Both the position numbers and the translations under genes were made by a program. DNA of 64,000 bases from Salipaludibacillus daqingensis (GTDB lineage: Bacteria; Bacillota; Bacilli; Bacillales; Salisediminibacteriaceae). Location of the stretch: assembly GCF_029891575.1 (NCBI RefSeq), contig NZ_JARZHF010000001.1:682001-746000 (forward strand). The letters run 5' to 3'. The notes below the pieces were generated by a model. That model saw nothing but the letters and a program-made list of their open reading frames with translations, was not told the origin of the DNA and did no database searches. Positions 34,706-44,290 of this stretch are shown here, piece after piece; position 1 is the stretch's first letter, and each line of letters begins with the position of its first letter.

Positions 34706-34788
34706 TACGCCTAACAAGAAATTACAACTCTTACTTGCTATAATAGCAGTTGATTCAATTAAAATGTTACGAAAGGCTGTGGAAAAAG

Positions 34789-34980
34789 ATGGATATTTTC
34801 ACCGTACCTGATCCTTCAGACAGTGGAATGGGCTATGCTTATATCGTTATGACCTTTGTCTTTATTGCTGCATCATTTACAGTCTATAAATTAAAAAAGT
34901 CGTCCCAAAAAGGAAAACAAAAAGAAAAAGAAGAACCGAAATCATATGAGATGTATGACCCTAAAGATAGATCAAAGTGA
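34789..34980 (+). CDS. Small single-helix membrane protein (63 aa), unknown
   Basis: A 63-residue protein with one helix (YAYIVMTFVFIAASFTVYKL) and a highly charged cytoplasmic tail of Lys/Glu with YEMYDPKDRSK at the end. I use ATG 34789; the longer frame from 34750 lacks a ribosome site. It lies 83 bases after the MFS gene and may share its transcript, with a terminator after it. The family is not recognised. Confidence 0.55.
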   Translation: MDIFTVPDPSDSGMGYAYIVMTFVFIAASFTVYKLKKSSQKGKQKEKEEPKSYEMYDPKDRSK

Positions 34981-34992
34981 GAATAACAGTTT

Positions 34993-35016
34993 GAGCCCCC
35001 TAAAATTGGGTGGCTC
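34993..35016 (+). terminator. Terminator after the small membrane protein gene
   Basis: GAGCC and GGCTC arms with inner CC/GG pairs are followed by TTTCTT. Confidence 0.75.
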
Positions 35017-35170
35017 TTTCTTAACTTGATTATCGTGAACCATTTTTTCTGCGGGACTTGACTGCAAAACACGAGCGTGTATCTTTCAAAACCGACACGA
35101 AACAATTAACTATCCACTATGATAAAAAGAAGAAAATGCATTTTATTACAACATGGGAGTGATATATTTT

Positions 35171-36016
35171 ATGGGCGAACCGTTTATAAATAAAAGCAAA
35201 TCTACGTTAGCTCTTGAAGAGTGGCAACAGTTAGAACCAAATCTTGTTGTCGGTTTTACAACGAAACATGGTGGGGAAAGCTCTTTTCCTTTTGAAACGA
35301 ATAATTTAGGTTTGCATGTTGGGGATAATCCTCAACAGGTAAGATCCAATCGCAGAGAGCTTTCTAAAGAACTCCATTTCTCTGCTGAAAAATGGGTGTG
35401 CGCCGAACAAGTTCATGGAGATCAAATCGTTAAAGTCACAGATAAGCTTTCAGGTCAAGGTGTCCTTGATTACGAAGATAGCATCAAAAGTACAGACGGG
35501 TTTTATACGAACAAAGATAACATATTACTTACGTTATGTTACGCTGACTGCGTACCAATTTACTTCTTTTCTCCCGATCACCATATGATCGGAATTGCTC
35601 ACGCAGGCTGGAAAGGAACTGTGAAAAACATTTCCGGAAAGATGATTCAGCTGTGGGATATGATGGAAGATATTTCTCCTTCTAATGTGCAAGTAGTTAT
35701 TGGTCCTTCGATCGGTTCCTGTTGTTATGTTGTTGATGAAAAAGTCATAAAAGAAGTAAATGAAGTACTTGAACACATTTCATCAGAGGTAACTCCTTAC
35801 AAAGAAGTTACGGAAGGACAGTATCTTCTTGATTTAAAAACATTGAATAAATTATTACTACTTCATGCTGGAGTAGAAGAAATGAATGTGAATGTTTCAA
35901 CTTTGTGTACGAGTTGCAATGATCATCTATTTTTCTCTCACCGCCGTGATAAAGGTAAGACAGGTAGAATGCTAAGTTATATTGGTTTCCAACCTAGCAT
36001 GAAGGTTATTTTATAA
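35171..36016 (+). CDS. pgeF: Peptidoglycan editing factor / purine nucleoside phosphorylase family (PgeF, YlmD-like)
   Basis: A 281-residue protein of the DUF152/laccase-domain family. Metal ligands and landmarks are FTTKHGGES, the His in AEQVHGDQI, the Cys in LCYADCVPI and HAGWKGTV. The family is known both as a purine nucleoside phosphorylase (YlmD-type) and as a factor that keeps L-Ser out of peptidoglycan (PgeF). In bacilli the usual copy sits in the ylm/division cluster; here it stands alone, so it may be a second copy. ATG 35171 has a GGGAG upstream; ATG 35153 is in frame but lacks one. Confidence 0.85.
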   Translation: MGEPFINKSKSTLALEEWQQLEPNLVVGFTTKHGGESSFPFETNNLGLHVGDNPQQVRSNRRELSKELHFSAEKWVCAEQVHGDQIVKVTDKLSGQGVLDYEDSIKSTDGFYTNKDNILLTLCYADCVPIYFFSPDHHMIGIAHAGWKGTVKNISGKMIQLWDMMEDISPSNVQVVIGPSIGSCCYVVDEKVIKEVNEVLEHISSEVTPYKEVTEGQYLLDLKTLNKLLLLHAGVEEMNVNVSTLCTSCNDHLFFSHRRDKGKTGRMLSYIGFQPSMKVIL

Positions 36017-36037
36017 TAATTAATCATCATATGAAAA

Positions 36038-36064
36038 GAGGAGGAAGCTATTTTAGCTCCTCCC
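36038..36064. terminator. Bidirectional terminator between pgeF and the disulfide reductase gene
   Basis: GAGGAGG, AGCT and AGCT, CTCC arms form an interrupted stem between the two converging genes. Confidence 0.75.
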
Positions 36065-36074
36065 TCCTTTCATT

Positions 36075-37502
36075 TTATCGAAACCATGAAACATATTTAT
36101 TCATTACTTTAGAAAGAGAGCTTCCAAATAGCTTCTCTCTCCAATACAAGTCACCCGCATTTTTCACTATTTCCCCTCTAGAAGGATAAGGATATACACT
36201 ATTCGAGATTTTTTTAATGGAATCCCCGTTTGTTTTCATGTAGACAAGTTGTTGCATCCAATCTCCAGCATTTGCTCCTGCAGCATGGGCACCTAAAATC
36301 ATTCCTTTGCTATCAGTTATGATTTTTACAATGGACTGGTTATCATTTTCGGCAATTAAGCGATCAACATGACCACTGTCCATTCGATATACGTGATAAT
36401 CTTCCCCTCTTACTTCTTTTACTTCTGCTTCCGTCATACCTAGATGAAAAATTTCAGGTTCAGTATAAAAAGCCCAAGGTACATGATCATAAGATACTTT
36501 TCGTTTCAAACCAAATACTGCGTTAGCTATAACAACTTTGCCTTCATGTCCTGCCCCGTGTGTAAATGGGAAAGCTCCATTCACATCTCCAATCGCATAA
36601 ATATGTGATTGTGATGTTTGCAATGTTTCTTTTACAATGATCTCTCCTTTAAGATTGACATTGACTCCTGCTTTTTCTAGATCTAACTTATCCGTATTCG
36701 GCTTTCTACCAATCGCAAAGAAAAGTGCATCTGCTTCTATTTCCCGAGGGTTTTGTCCAGTTATCTTAACAAATGTCTTGTCCACTTTTTTTATAACTTT
36801 TTCAACAGTTGAAGACAGCAAAAATTCCATCTCTTTATTTAACTGATAAAAGACTACTTCTGCAACTTCTTCGTCTTCTCGTTGCAAAACTTTATCTGCT
36901 GCATCAACAACCGTCATCTCTGAACCTAATCGACTTAGAGCTTGGGATAACTCAAGGCCAATAGGTCCTCCGCCAATCATTACAATTCGTTTCGGTAACT
37001 CTTCCATATCAAAAACCGATTCATTCGTTAATACTTGGATATGTTCCATTCCATCAATGTTTGGAACGATCGGTCTAGAACCAGTTGCGATAATAATTCG
37101 TTTTCCTTTAATTACAGCTCCTGATGACAATTGTATATGATGGCTATCTTGAAAAGTCGCTTTAGCAAAAATAACATCTATTCCTAAATCACGAAATCTC
37201 TGATCCCCATCATGTTCTTGGATTTTTGACACCGATTGATGAACTCGCTCTTTCGCAGTAGCCCATTTTGGTGTACCTGAAACAGAAACGCCAAAAGATT
37301 TAGCGGACTCATAAAGGTGATGGACTTCCTTAGCGGCTGCTATTAGTGCTTTTGAAGGGACACACCCAAAATGAAGGCAATCTCCGCCAAGTGAGTTCCT
37401 CTTTTCGATTAATGCAACTTTTGCTCCGAACTGGGCAGCTCCTGAAGCAACAGTTAACCCTCCAGAACCTCCACCAATGACGATAACGTCGTATGTTTTC
37501 AT
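36075..37502 (-). CDS. FAD-dependent pyridine nucleotide-disulfide oxidoreductase (mercuric reductase-like)
   Basis: A 475-residue flavoprotein. FAD-binding IVIGGGSGGLTVASG is at residues 7-21, and the redox disulfide is GGDCLHFGCVPSK (two Cys five apart). The NAD(P) site is IVMIGGGPIGLEL near 170, and IYAIGDVNGAFPFTH is near 310. The C-terminal interface reads NSVYPYPSRGEIVKNA, where dihydrolipoamide dehydrogenase has HxxPT/HxHPTxSE; so it is not E3. No N-terminal heavy-metal domain and no terminal Cys pair, so mercury reduction is doubtful. The disulfide substrate is unknown. Confidence 0.85.
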   Translation of the reverse strand: MKTYDVIVIGGGSGGLTVASGAAQFGAKVALIEKRNSLGGDCLHFGCVPSKALIAAAKEVHHLYESAKSFGVSVSGTPKWATAKERVHQSVSKIQEHDGDQRFRDLGIDVIFAKATFQDSHHIQLSSGAVIKGKRIIIATGSRPIVPNIDGMEHIQVLTNESVFDMEELPKRIVMIGGGPIGLELSQALSRLGSEMTVVDAADKVLQREDEEVAEVVFYQLNKEMEFLLSSTVEKVIKKVDKTFVKITGQNPREIEADALFFAIGRKPNTDKLDLEKAGVNVNLKGEIIVKETLQTSQSHIYAIGDVNGAFPFTHGAGHEGKVVIANAVFGLKRKVSYDHVPWAFYTEPEIFHLGMTEAEVKEVRGEDYHVYRMDSGHVDRLIAENDNQSIVKIITDSKGMILGAHAAGANAGDWMQQLVYMKTNGDSIKKISNSVYPYPSRGEIVKNAGDLYWREKLFGSSLSKVMNKYVSWFR

Positions 37503-37695
37503 TACTGACCTCCTTCAACAATTCAGTAGTACTTTTTGCAACTATTTTTTCACTAAAGTAATGACCTAAATTTATCATACTTACATCGTAATTTCTCTTT
37601 ACAGCACCTTCTACAATTATCATAACTTGAATTATCTATTTTGAAAGTAAGTTAGAATACAAAAAAGTGTATTCTAAAAGCCAGTTTCAAAAAAA

Positions 37696-37724
37696 ACGAG
37701 TCAGGATAAATCCTCCTGACTCGT
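37696..37724. repeat. ACGAGTCAG hairpin repeat, copy C
   Basis: ACGAGTCAGGA and TCC(T)CTGACTCGT pair; an A run precedes and TCTTTCT follows. It is the third copy of the hairpin and lies 271 bases downstream of spoVR. Confidence 0.75.
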
Positions 37725-37913
37725 CTTTCTATAAATATCTTGATATATCAGCTATTGGAAAGTGACAGTCGGCGACTGTCTCAGGAAAAACATCGAGTAA
37801 AGACCCGCGGAAGAAGGAATCAGACGAGACTCAACGGCGTAGTCTGAGGACGCTTGCTGATCCCTCAGAAAATATACCGTGAATGCAAACAATGTGATAC
37901 AGGAGTGGATGTC

Positions 37914-37960
37914 GTCGCACTAGTACCGTGATTTAAAAGATAAGAGAAAAAGCTGGAACT
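37914..37960 (+). repeat. Dispersed repeat, 3' part (also at 58786-58835)
   Basis: The segment starting at GTCGCAC and ending AAAAAGCTGGAACT aligns with 58786-58835, with 14 identical bases at the end and patchy matches before it (TCGCAC, AGT, GATA). Confidence 0.5.
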
Positions 37961-37994
37961 GTCTACTCTATTTCCAAGGTATGCTCGTTCCATG

Positions 37995-39422
37995 TTAAAT
38001 ATATCTTTTACTTATTTTTTTCCCATCATAGCAATAGACGATCGGACGTTCTGCTATAACCGTTTCTATATGAACCGGTCTCCCCCAGAGTTGATGCAAA
38101 TAAGGTAACGTTTTTTCTAAATACGTTGTATCCAATTCTACTCCTTCATATTCATGTGTTAAGAATAACTCGCCTGCTTTTAAATAGTCCCCATTTTTTA
38201 CAGTAATAAAAGGAAAACCTCCATTAATTCGACTTGTTATAATCTGGTCTCTTACCCCTTGCCACTCTTTATCAACGATCTCATAATCTCTTCCTTGTTT
38301 TTGAAACAAATACATATCTTCCCTTAAAACTAATTCCTTCGTTAAATAATTTCGAATGAACGAAATATCTGATTCAATTTCACGCACTTCAAATATTTTC
38401 TCTCTTCCACTATTCGGTTCTATCCCTTGTCGTTCCATCATATCTTTTGTTGGATTGTTATATCTGTTTTCAATATCTTCAAATATTTTTAACCCAAGAT
38501 AATACGGGTTAATTTGTGTTCGTGACGGCTGAATCACCCCGGCATTTAGCTTAGCAAATTCAATTGATTCATCTGTTGTTAAGTCCAACTCCCTAATAAT
38601 TTGTTGGTGCCAATAACTTGCCCAACCTTCATTCATAATTTTCGTTTCCAACTGAGGCCAGAAATAAAGCATTTCTTCTCGCATCATCGTAAGGATGTCT
38701 CGCTGCCAGCCTTCTAACTCTCTACTGTAATGTTCGATAAATAAAAGTAAATCTTTTTCAGGCTCAGGGGGGAACTGTTTTTGGTTTTTATTCTTATTTG
38801 TCGCTGTTGATATTTCTTTAGGTTGCTCCTCCAATTCCCACAAATCATCATAAGGGCTAGTTTTTATTTCATCTACTTCGTCATTAACCCACGTATCTTC
38901 CATTGACCAACTTAATTTTGATCGTTGAATACTTGGGTCAATATGTTCTTGAATCGCTAGAACTGCATCGAGAAACTTTTCAACCTCTCTCTTACCGTGG
39001 ATCATCTCATATTGCTGAATACGCTCTGCAGTTGCTGTCATGCTCTCAACCATGTCGCGTCGTGTGTTAACAAAACGGGCATTATTCTTGAAAAAGTCAC
39101 AGTGAGCCAGCACATGAGCAATGATTAGTTTATTTTGTATTAATGAATTCGTATCTAGCAAAAAAGCATAACATGGGTTTGAATTTATAACCAACTCATA
39201 GATTTTACTTAACCCCAAATCATATTGCATTTTCATTTTATAAAACTGCTTTCCGAAACTCCAATGATTAAACCTTGTTGGCATTCCGTATGCACCAAAA
39301 GTATAAATTATATGAGCAGGACAAACTTCATAACGCATTGGATAAAAATCAAGCCCAAAACCTTCAGCAATTTCTGTAATTTCATCAATCGTATAAGGGA
39401 GCTTCTCCTCATCTATAGACAT
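37995..39422 (-). CDS. spoVR: Stage V sporulation protein R
   Basis: A 475-residue SpoVR family protein (468 in Bacillus subtilis). Family marks: [29 protein letters not shown] near residue 23, [23 protein letters not shown] near 80, [22 protein letters not shown] and [11 protein letters not shown] in the second half. SpoVR is made in the mother cell and affects cortex formation in Bacillus subtilis. Its biochemical activity is not established. A GGAGG ribosome site stands seven bases before ATG. The gene is single. Confidence 0.95.
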   Translation of the reverse strand: MSIDEEKLPYTIDEITEIAEGFGLDFYPMRYEVCPAHIIYTFGAYGMPTRFNHWSFGKQFYKMKMQYDLGLSKIYELVINSNPCYAFLLDTNSLIQNKLIIAHVLAHCDFFKNNARFVNTRRDMVESMTATAERIQQYEMIHGKREVEKFLDAVLAIQEHIDPSIQRSKLSWSMEDTWVNDEVDEIKTSPYDDLWELEEQPKEISTATNKNKNQKQFPPEPEKDLLLFIEHYSRELEGWQRDILTMMREEMLYFWPQLETKIMNEGWASYWHQQIIRELDLTTDESIEFAKLNAGVIQPSRTQINPYYLGLKIFEDIENRYNNPTKDMMERQGIEPNSGREKIFEVREIESDISFIRNYLTKELVLREDMYLFQKQGRDYEIVDKEWQGVRDQIITSRINGGFPFITVKNGDYLKAGELFLTHEYEGVELDTTYLEKTLPYLHQLWGRPVHIETVIAERPIVYCYDGKKISKRYI

Positions 39423-39496
39423 GTCATTTCCTCCTTGTTGTATCTGTTACTTCAAGTTATGAAACGACATGGCAAATGATGAGAATAGTTTCATCA

Positions 39497-39543
39497 AACT
39501 AAACACAAAAAGACACCTAAGTGGTGTCTTTTTGTGTTTAGTT
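39497..39543 (-). terminator. Very long perfect terminator of the PAS kinase gene
   Basis: The arms 39497-39517 and 39523-39543 pair over 21 bases without mismatch around a TAAGT loop. The kinase stop codon (39538-39540) lies in one arm. Confidence 0.9.
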
Positions 39544-40755
39544 CTGCACTGGGATAGGAAATTTCACGAAAAACTCCGTTCCATTTTTCCCTGTTTTAAA
39601 ATCAATTTTTGCATGATTACGTTTGGCAATGCTATAGCAGATAGATAAACCAAGTCCTTGATGATCACTTTTCGTTGTCAAGAATGGTCTACCTAAATCT
39701 TCAATAATATCCTCATAAATTCCATTACCTTCATCTTTTATTATTAAAATCACTTCATCGTCAAGCACCGTCGTTTTAATCGTTAACGATTGATTTGAGT
39801 TCATTGCTTCTAATCCATTCGTAGAAAGGTTTAATATAAGTTGACGAATCTCTCTTTCATCAATGAATACTTTTGGAATAGTAGAATCCATTTCGATAAT
39901 AACTTTTTTTGTATCCAAAGACGTTTGAGACATGATCATTGGTTTAATACTTTGAATGCATTCGTTTAACTGATAATGTGTTAATTCATTTCTTTTATCC
40001 GTTGCTAACGATAAAAAGTCACTAATAACTCCTTCTGTATAATCAAGTTCCGATAACATTAAATCAATCGTTTCACTATTTTGTTCAAATGCTTTGTTTT
40101 GACTGAATAATTGCAAGAAACCTTTTACCGTTGTGAGTGGATTTCGAATTTCATGTGCTAGTCCAACAGCCATGTCTCCTACTAATTTTAGATTATCAAT
40201 TCTACGGCTTTTTATTAGTAACTCTTGCTTTTCAATAATTTCAGCTTTCAATTGATCATTTTGTGCTTTCAAAGTTTTAGTTTCTTCTTCCACAAGATTA
40301 TATAAATACCGTTTATGAATATCAAGTTCTTGTACAAGCTTATTCTCATTTACTAGTTCCGATATCGTTAGTACAGCACCATTTACTCTTCCCATTTCAT
40401 CAAACAACGGAATAGCAGAATTCAAGATGGTCGTTTTCTTTCCATCGAACCTATTTATATCGATAACTTCTCCAAAAGTTGATTCCGCTTTATCCAGCGC
40501 TTTTACGACGGCCCACTCGTCTCTTTTTACTTTCTTTCCGTTTCCCTTATGATAGCCATCATATTCTTCATATATCGAACTTCTTTTTAAGTTTGCTGGG
40601 TCACCGCCCCAAATTTCAGAAACCTTTGCATTAATATGTTTAAAATTTCCATAAGCATCAACAATTAGTACACCAAAAGGAAGAGCGTTAATTACCATAT
40701 CTACGTTCAAATCTGAGCTCTCTATCCTTTCATCTTGCACATTATGATTAGACAT
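39538..40755 (-). CDS. Soluble PAS-domain sensor histidine kinase, sporulation kinase-like
   Basis: A 405-residue cytoplasmic kinase. Residues about 15-135 form a PAS domain (NALPFGVLIVDAYGNFKHIN), followed by a coiled coil (about 140-185), the HisKA dimer with phospho-acceptor H201 in GLAHEIRNPLTTVKGF, and an ATPase domain with LILNLSTNGLEAM (N box), IKDEGNGI (G1) and DHQGLGLSICYSI (G2). There is no transmembrane helix. The HEIRNPLTxVKGFLQL context is that of KinA/KinE-type kinases feeding Spo0F. No response regulator is adjacent, as for those kinases. I use ATG 40755, after AAGGG. Confidence 0.85.
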   Translation of the reverse strand: MSNHNVQDERIESSDLNVDMVINALPFGVLIVDAYGNFKHINAKVSEIWGGDPANLKRSSIYEEYDGYHKGNGKKVKRDEWAVVKALDKAESTFGEVIDINRFDGKKTTILNSAIPLFDEMGRVNGAVLTISELVNENKLVQELDIHKRYLYNLVEEETKTLKAQNDQLKAEIIEKQELLIKSRRIDNLKLVGDMAVGLAHEIRNPLTTVKGFLQLFSQNKAFEQNSETIDLMLSELDYTEGVISDFLSLATDKRNELTHYQLNECIQSIKPMIMSQTSLDTKKVIIEMDSTIPKVFIDEREIRQLILNLSTNGLEAMNSNQSLTIKTTVLDDEVILIIKDEGNGIYEDIIEDLGRPFLTTKSDHQGLGLSICYSIAKRNHAKIDFKTGKNGTEFFVKFPIPVQN

Positions 40756-40874
40756 ATAGAACCCTTCTTTCACTCAACTGACATCCTTAATTTAGTTATA
40801 CAATTATCGCAGCAGATAATCAATATACAAACACTGGATATTAAAAGTTCTTCATTTATTATAAAAAAAAATTA

Positions 40875-41030
40875 ATGTAAACGCTTTAAAAAAATTTACA
40901 ATTAATCTGAAAATTTAATTAATTCTCTTTCGTACCAATACTGTAACCGCTTACTTAAAAGTCGATTGTTTTGAAATGTTAGAATATTTCACAAATAACT
41001 GTTGACCTTCCTTTATTTTGTCTGTATTAT
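40875..41030 (+). promoter_or_regulatory. Control region of the ilv-leu operon: cre, CodY box and promoter
   Basis: In order: ATGTAAACGCTTTAAA (40875-40890), a CcpA cre with one mismatch; ATTAATCTGAAAATT (40901-40915), which matches 12 of 15 positions of the CodY motif; and TTGACC (41002-41007) with TATTAT (41025-41030), spacer 17. In Bacillus subtilis the ilv-leu operon is activated by CcpA from an upstream cre and repressed by CodY, and the order here fits. The stretch 40756-41221 holds no gene. Confidence 0.7.
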
Positions 41031-41221
41031 TGGCGTCAATATCATATTTATCGGCAAACAAATTTCATTAATTGCCAACGTAAATTTAATGATTTTTTCC
41101 TTCTCTTGCACTTATTGGTAGAGTATGAAAATACTAACAAATAAAAACAAGAGATTATTGGTTTTATCAAATTAATTTAACACATCACAGCGTCTAAACT
41201 TAAAAGGAAGGAGTGATCGGT

Positions 41222-42133
41222 ATGAGCAGCCAATGGATTTTTTTAGGTGGCGAATTCGTAAAGAAAGAAGACGCCGTCGTTTCTGTTTATGACCATGGTT
41301 TTTTATATGGCGACGGAGTTTTTGAAGGAATTCGAGTCTACAGTGGAAATGTTTTTAAACTTCATGAACATCTCCATCGTCTCTATGAATCCGCACAGTC
41401 TATCATGTTAAACATCCCATACGATAAGGAGGAAATGGAACGAATTATTGTAGACACTGTCCGAAAAAACAAACTAGACACTGCTTATATCCGAGTAGTT
41501 GTCTCTCGAGGACCTGGCAATTTAGGATTAGATCCTACATTTTGTTCTCAGCCAAAAGTCATTGTCATCGCCGAGGCACTCGCTCTATTCCCTAAAGAAC
41601 TTTATCAACGAGGATTAAGAGTTGGTTCCGTTGCAACACGGAGGAATCGACCAGATGTATTAAGTCCACAAGTGAAATCGCTGAATTATTTAAATAATAT
41701 ATTAGTCAAATTAGAAGCTAATCAAGCTGGTGTAGATGAAGCCTTGATGCTAAATGATCAAGGATATGTCACAGAAGGCTCAGCAGACAATATCTTTATT
41801 GTGAAGAACAATACGATTTATACCCCTCCTGTCTATTTAGGAGCTTTAGAAGGTATTACTCGAAATGCTATTATCGATTTAGCTAACAAACATGGGTACG
41901 ACATGAAAGAAGCGCCTTTCACGAGACATGATGTATACATTGCTGACGAGGTATTTTTAACAGGAACTGCTGTTGAAGTCATTGCTGTCGTAGAGGTGGA
42001 TGGTCGTAAAATTCAAGATGGCAAGCCAGGAAAAGTAACGTCACACTTATTAGCTGAATTTAGAAAAGTTGTACGAACTGACGGTGTTGCTTGCTACGAT
42101 TCTACAGTTGCTAACAAGGCAATCGTAAGTTAA
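41222..42133 (+). CDS. ilvE: Branched-chain amino acid aminotransferase
   Basis: A fold-IV PLP enzyme (303 residues) for the last step of Val, Ile and Leu synthesis. Marks: VSVYDHGFLYGDGVFEGIRVY near residue 20, the PLP Lys in SPQVKSLNYLNN, NDQGYVTEGSADNIF and FLTGTAVEVIAV. The ATG 41222 follows GGAAGGAG; GTG 41213 is in frame but overlaps it. It is the first gene of the operon and lies before the T-box, so its expression escapes tRNA control unless the leader terminates transcripts downstream of it. Confidence 0.93.
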   Translation: MSSQWIFLGGEFVKKEDAVVSVYDHGFLYGDGVFEGIRVYSGNVFKLHEHLHRLYESAQSIMLNIPYDKEEMERIIVDTVRKNKLDTAYIRVVVSRGPGNLGLDPTFCSQPKVIVIAEALALFPKELYQRGLRVGSVATRRNRPDVLSPQVKSLNYLNNILVKLEANQAGVDEALMLNDQGYVTEGSADNIFIVKNNTIYTPPVYLGALEGITRNAIIDLANKHGYDMKEAPFTRHDVYIADEVFLTGTAVEVIAVVEVDGRKIQDGKPGKVTSHLLAEFRKVVRTDGVACYDSTVANKAIVS

Positions 42134-42162
42134 GTCATACTAAAAACTTTATATCATCAAAA

Positions 42163-42478
42163 CGATGAAGGGAAAAAAGGTTTAAGGTCTTGTATTCACA
42201 GAGAGCCGGGGTTGCTGGAAGCCCGGAAATACAGCTTAATCCGACATCGTCCCAGAGTGTTATGCTGAAAGAACTTATCCATTAGGCATAACCAGGTGTT
42301 TACACACCTGTTATCAAAAGAAGCAGTTCTTGTTGAACCGCTTCATGAGGCAATTTTCGTAAGAATATTGCAAACCCGGGTGGTACCGTGAAAAGTAAAG
42401 GTCTTTTCTCCCCGTTAAACGTTCCCTACTTTTTATTCTGTAGATTTTAGCGTTTAAGGGAAGAAATAGGCCTTTTTG
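42163..42478 (+). ncRNA. T-box riboswitch leader (probably tRNA-Leu) before ilvB
   Basis: Stem I opens with CGATG (42163) and CATCG (42245-42249) and contains AGAGAG and the GCCGGG/CCCGG apical helix. The stem III hairpin (GAAGC, GTTC / GAAC, GCTTC) is at about 42320-42343. The T-box sequence with GGGTGGTACCGTG is near 42377-42390, and the terminator arms are at about 42399-42420 and 42451-42475 with a T run. The specifier loop side reads ACAGCTTAATCC, so CUU (Leu) is the best reading of the specifier; this is not certain. Confidence 0.93.
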
Positions 42479-42571
42479 TTTTTGAATAAAACAGAAAAAT
42501 TAATTTATTAGAAAAATGATTCATTAAAATTTAATTTGATGAATCAACAGCATTCTAGGAGGGATGAAACG

Positions 42572-44290
42572 GTGAATCTTGAAACACAACCAAAAGCTCA
42601 AGCTGCAGCGGTGAAGACAGGGGCAGACATTCTTGTAGAATCATTGATAGAACAGAAAGTTGATACATTGTTCGGTTATCCAGGAGGTGCGGTGCTTCCA
42701 ATCTATGATGCACTCTATCGATCTGATGGAGACTTCGAACACATTCTTACTCGTCATGAACAAGGAGCGATACACGCAGCCGAAGGATATGCTCGAGTAT
42801 CTAACAGACCTGGAGTTGTTCTAGCTACATCTGGGCCTGGAGCAACAAACCTTGTTACAGGTATCGCAGATGCGATGATGGATTCTCTTCCACTTGTCGT
42901 CATCACAGGTCAAGTTGCTACAACAGTAACAGGCACAGACGCTTTCCAAGAAGCTGATGTGATGGGCATTACAACACCAATCACGAAACATAATTATCAA
43001 ATTCAATCAAGCTATGAAATCCCGAAGATTATAAAAGAAGCATTCCATATTGCTTCAACAGGTCGACCTGGTCCCGTAGTTGTTGATATTCCGAAAGACA
43101 TATCAGCAAGCCCATGTACGAAAACAGATCAATCCGATTTTCATTTACCTGGATATCAACCAACGATAAAACCAAATCCGTTGCAAATTAAAAAACTAAC
43201 AGAAGCACTGAAAAAATCAAAGAAGCCACTCATTCTTACTGGTGCTGGGGTCCTTCACGGACACGCTTCGGATGTATTATTGAATATAGCAGAAAAGTTT
43301 TCTATTCCAGTTACTTCTACTTTGCTTGGTCTTGGAGCATTCCCAGGCGATCATGATTTATTCCTAGGAATGGCTGGAATGCATGGAACGTACACATCCA
43401 ACATTGCTATTTCCGAATGTGACTTACTCATTAATGTCGGAGCAAGATTCGATGATCGTTTAACTGGAAACTTGAAGCACTTTGCTCAAAACGCTGTAAT
43501 CGCGCATATTGATATTGATCCAGCTGAAATAGGAAAAAATGTTCCAACGGACATTCCAATCGTTTCTGACTCAAGGGCTGCCCTAGAAGAATTTGAAAAA
43601 CAAGCGAAAGTTGGACCAGAACATCAAGAGTGGATGGAAAAACTAAACCATAATAAAGTTGAGTTCCCTCTTTGGTATAAGAATCCACAAGCTGAAATGA
43701 TACCGCAGTGGCTCATCTCATCGATCTATAAAGCAACCAATGGAAATGCCATTGTGACAACAGATGTTGGACAACATCAAATGTGGGCTGCGCAATACTA
43801 TACATTCTCCAAACCAAATAAATGGGTCACTTCCGGAGGTTTAGGAACAATGGGATTTGGTTTCCCAGCTGCGATTGGTGCACAGTTAGCTGCTCCAGAT
43901 GAACCGGTTATTGCCATTGTAGGTGATGGTGGATTTCAAATGACATTGCAAGAACTTTCCGTTCTTCAAGAACGAGGATTACCAGTGAAAATCATTATTG
44001 TAAATAATGAAGCTCTAGGAATGGTAAGGCAATGGCAAGAAGCTTTTTATGACAAACGCTATTCAGAATCGATCATCAGTGTTCAACCTGATTTCGTAAA
44101 ACTAGCGGATAGTTATAGCATCAGAGGAATGAGAATTGATACTCAAGAAGAATTTTTGTCAGCAATTCCTGAAGTTATGGCATACGACGGTCCTGTCCTA
44201 ATGGATTGCCGAGTTCTTCAACAAGAGAATGTCTATCCAATGGTCGCACCTGGAAAAGGAATTGATGACATGGTAGGGGTGAAACCATGA
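42572..44290 (+). CDS. ilvB: Acetolactate synthase large subunit
   Basis: A ThDP enzyme (572 residues) that condenses pyruvate to acetolactate (Val, Leu) or with 2-ketobutyrate (Ile). Marks: [16 protein letters not shown], the cofactor Glu in [27 protein letters not shown], and the ThDP motif from [12 protein letters not shown] to [12 protein letters not shown]. The start is GTG 42572, eight bases after AGGAGGG; the frame extends upstream to 42536, but those codons contain the ribosome site. The stop overlaps ilvH by four bases. Controlled by the T-box just upstream. Confidence 0.96.
   Translation: MNLETQPKAQAAAVKTGADILVESLIEQKVDTLFGYPGGAVLPIYDALYRSDGDFEHILTRHEQGAIHAAEGYARVSNRPGVVLATSGPGATNLVTGIADAMMDSLPLVVITGQVATTVTGTDAFQEADVMGITTPITKHNYQIQSSYEIPKIIKEAFHIASTGRPGPVVVDIPKDISASPCTKTDQSDFHLPGYQPTIKPNPLQIKKLTEALKKSKKPLILTGAGVLHGHASDVLLNIAEKFSIPVTSTLLGLGAFPGDHDLFLGMAGMHGTYTSNIAISECDLLINVGARFDDRLTGNLKHFAQNAVIAHIDIDPAEIGKNVPTDIPIVSDSRAALEEFEKQAKVGPEHQEWMEKLNHNKVEFPLWYKNPQAEMIPQWLISSIYKATNGNAIVTTDVGQHQMWAAQYYTFSKPNKWVTSGGLGTMGFGFPAAIGAQLAAPDEPVIAIVGDGGFQMTLQELSVLQERGLPVKIIIVNNEALGMVRQWQEAFYDKRYSESIISVQPDFVKLADSYSIRGMRIDTQEEFLSAIPEVMAYDGPVLMDCRVLQQENVYPMVAPGKGIDDMVGVKP

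Larger units (their letters stand above)
37503..37994. other. Gene-free stretch with operator-like dyad and repeat elements
   Basis: TTAGAATACA (37652-37661) and TGTATTCTAA (37668-37677) form a perfect dyad, without T run, near the start of the disulfide reductase transcript. The ACGAGTCAG hairpin copy C lies at 37696-37724. A GC-richer repeat-like segment (about 37760-37960) ends with AAAAAGCTGGAACT, also found at 58822. I see no gene. Confidence 0.5.

Noticed and set aside
36075-37502. Calling the flavoprotein mercuric reductase or dihydrolipoamide dehydrogenase
   Set aside because: It has no heavy-metal domain, no terminal Cys pair, and the E3 HPT motif is absent; only the broader family is supported.
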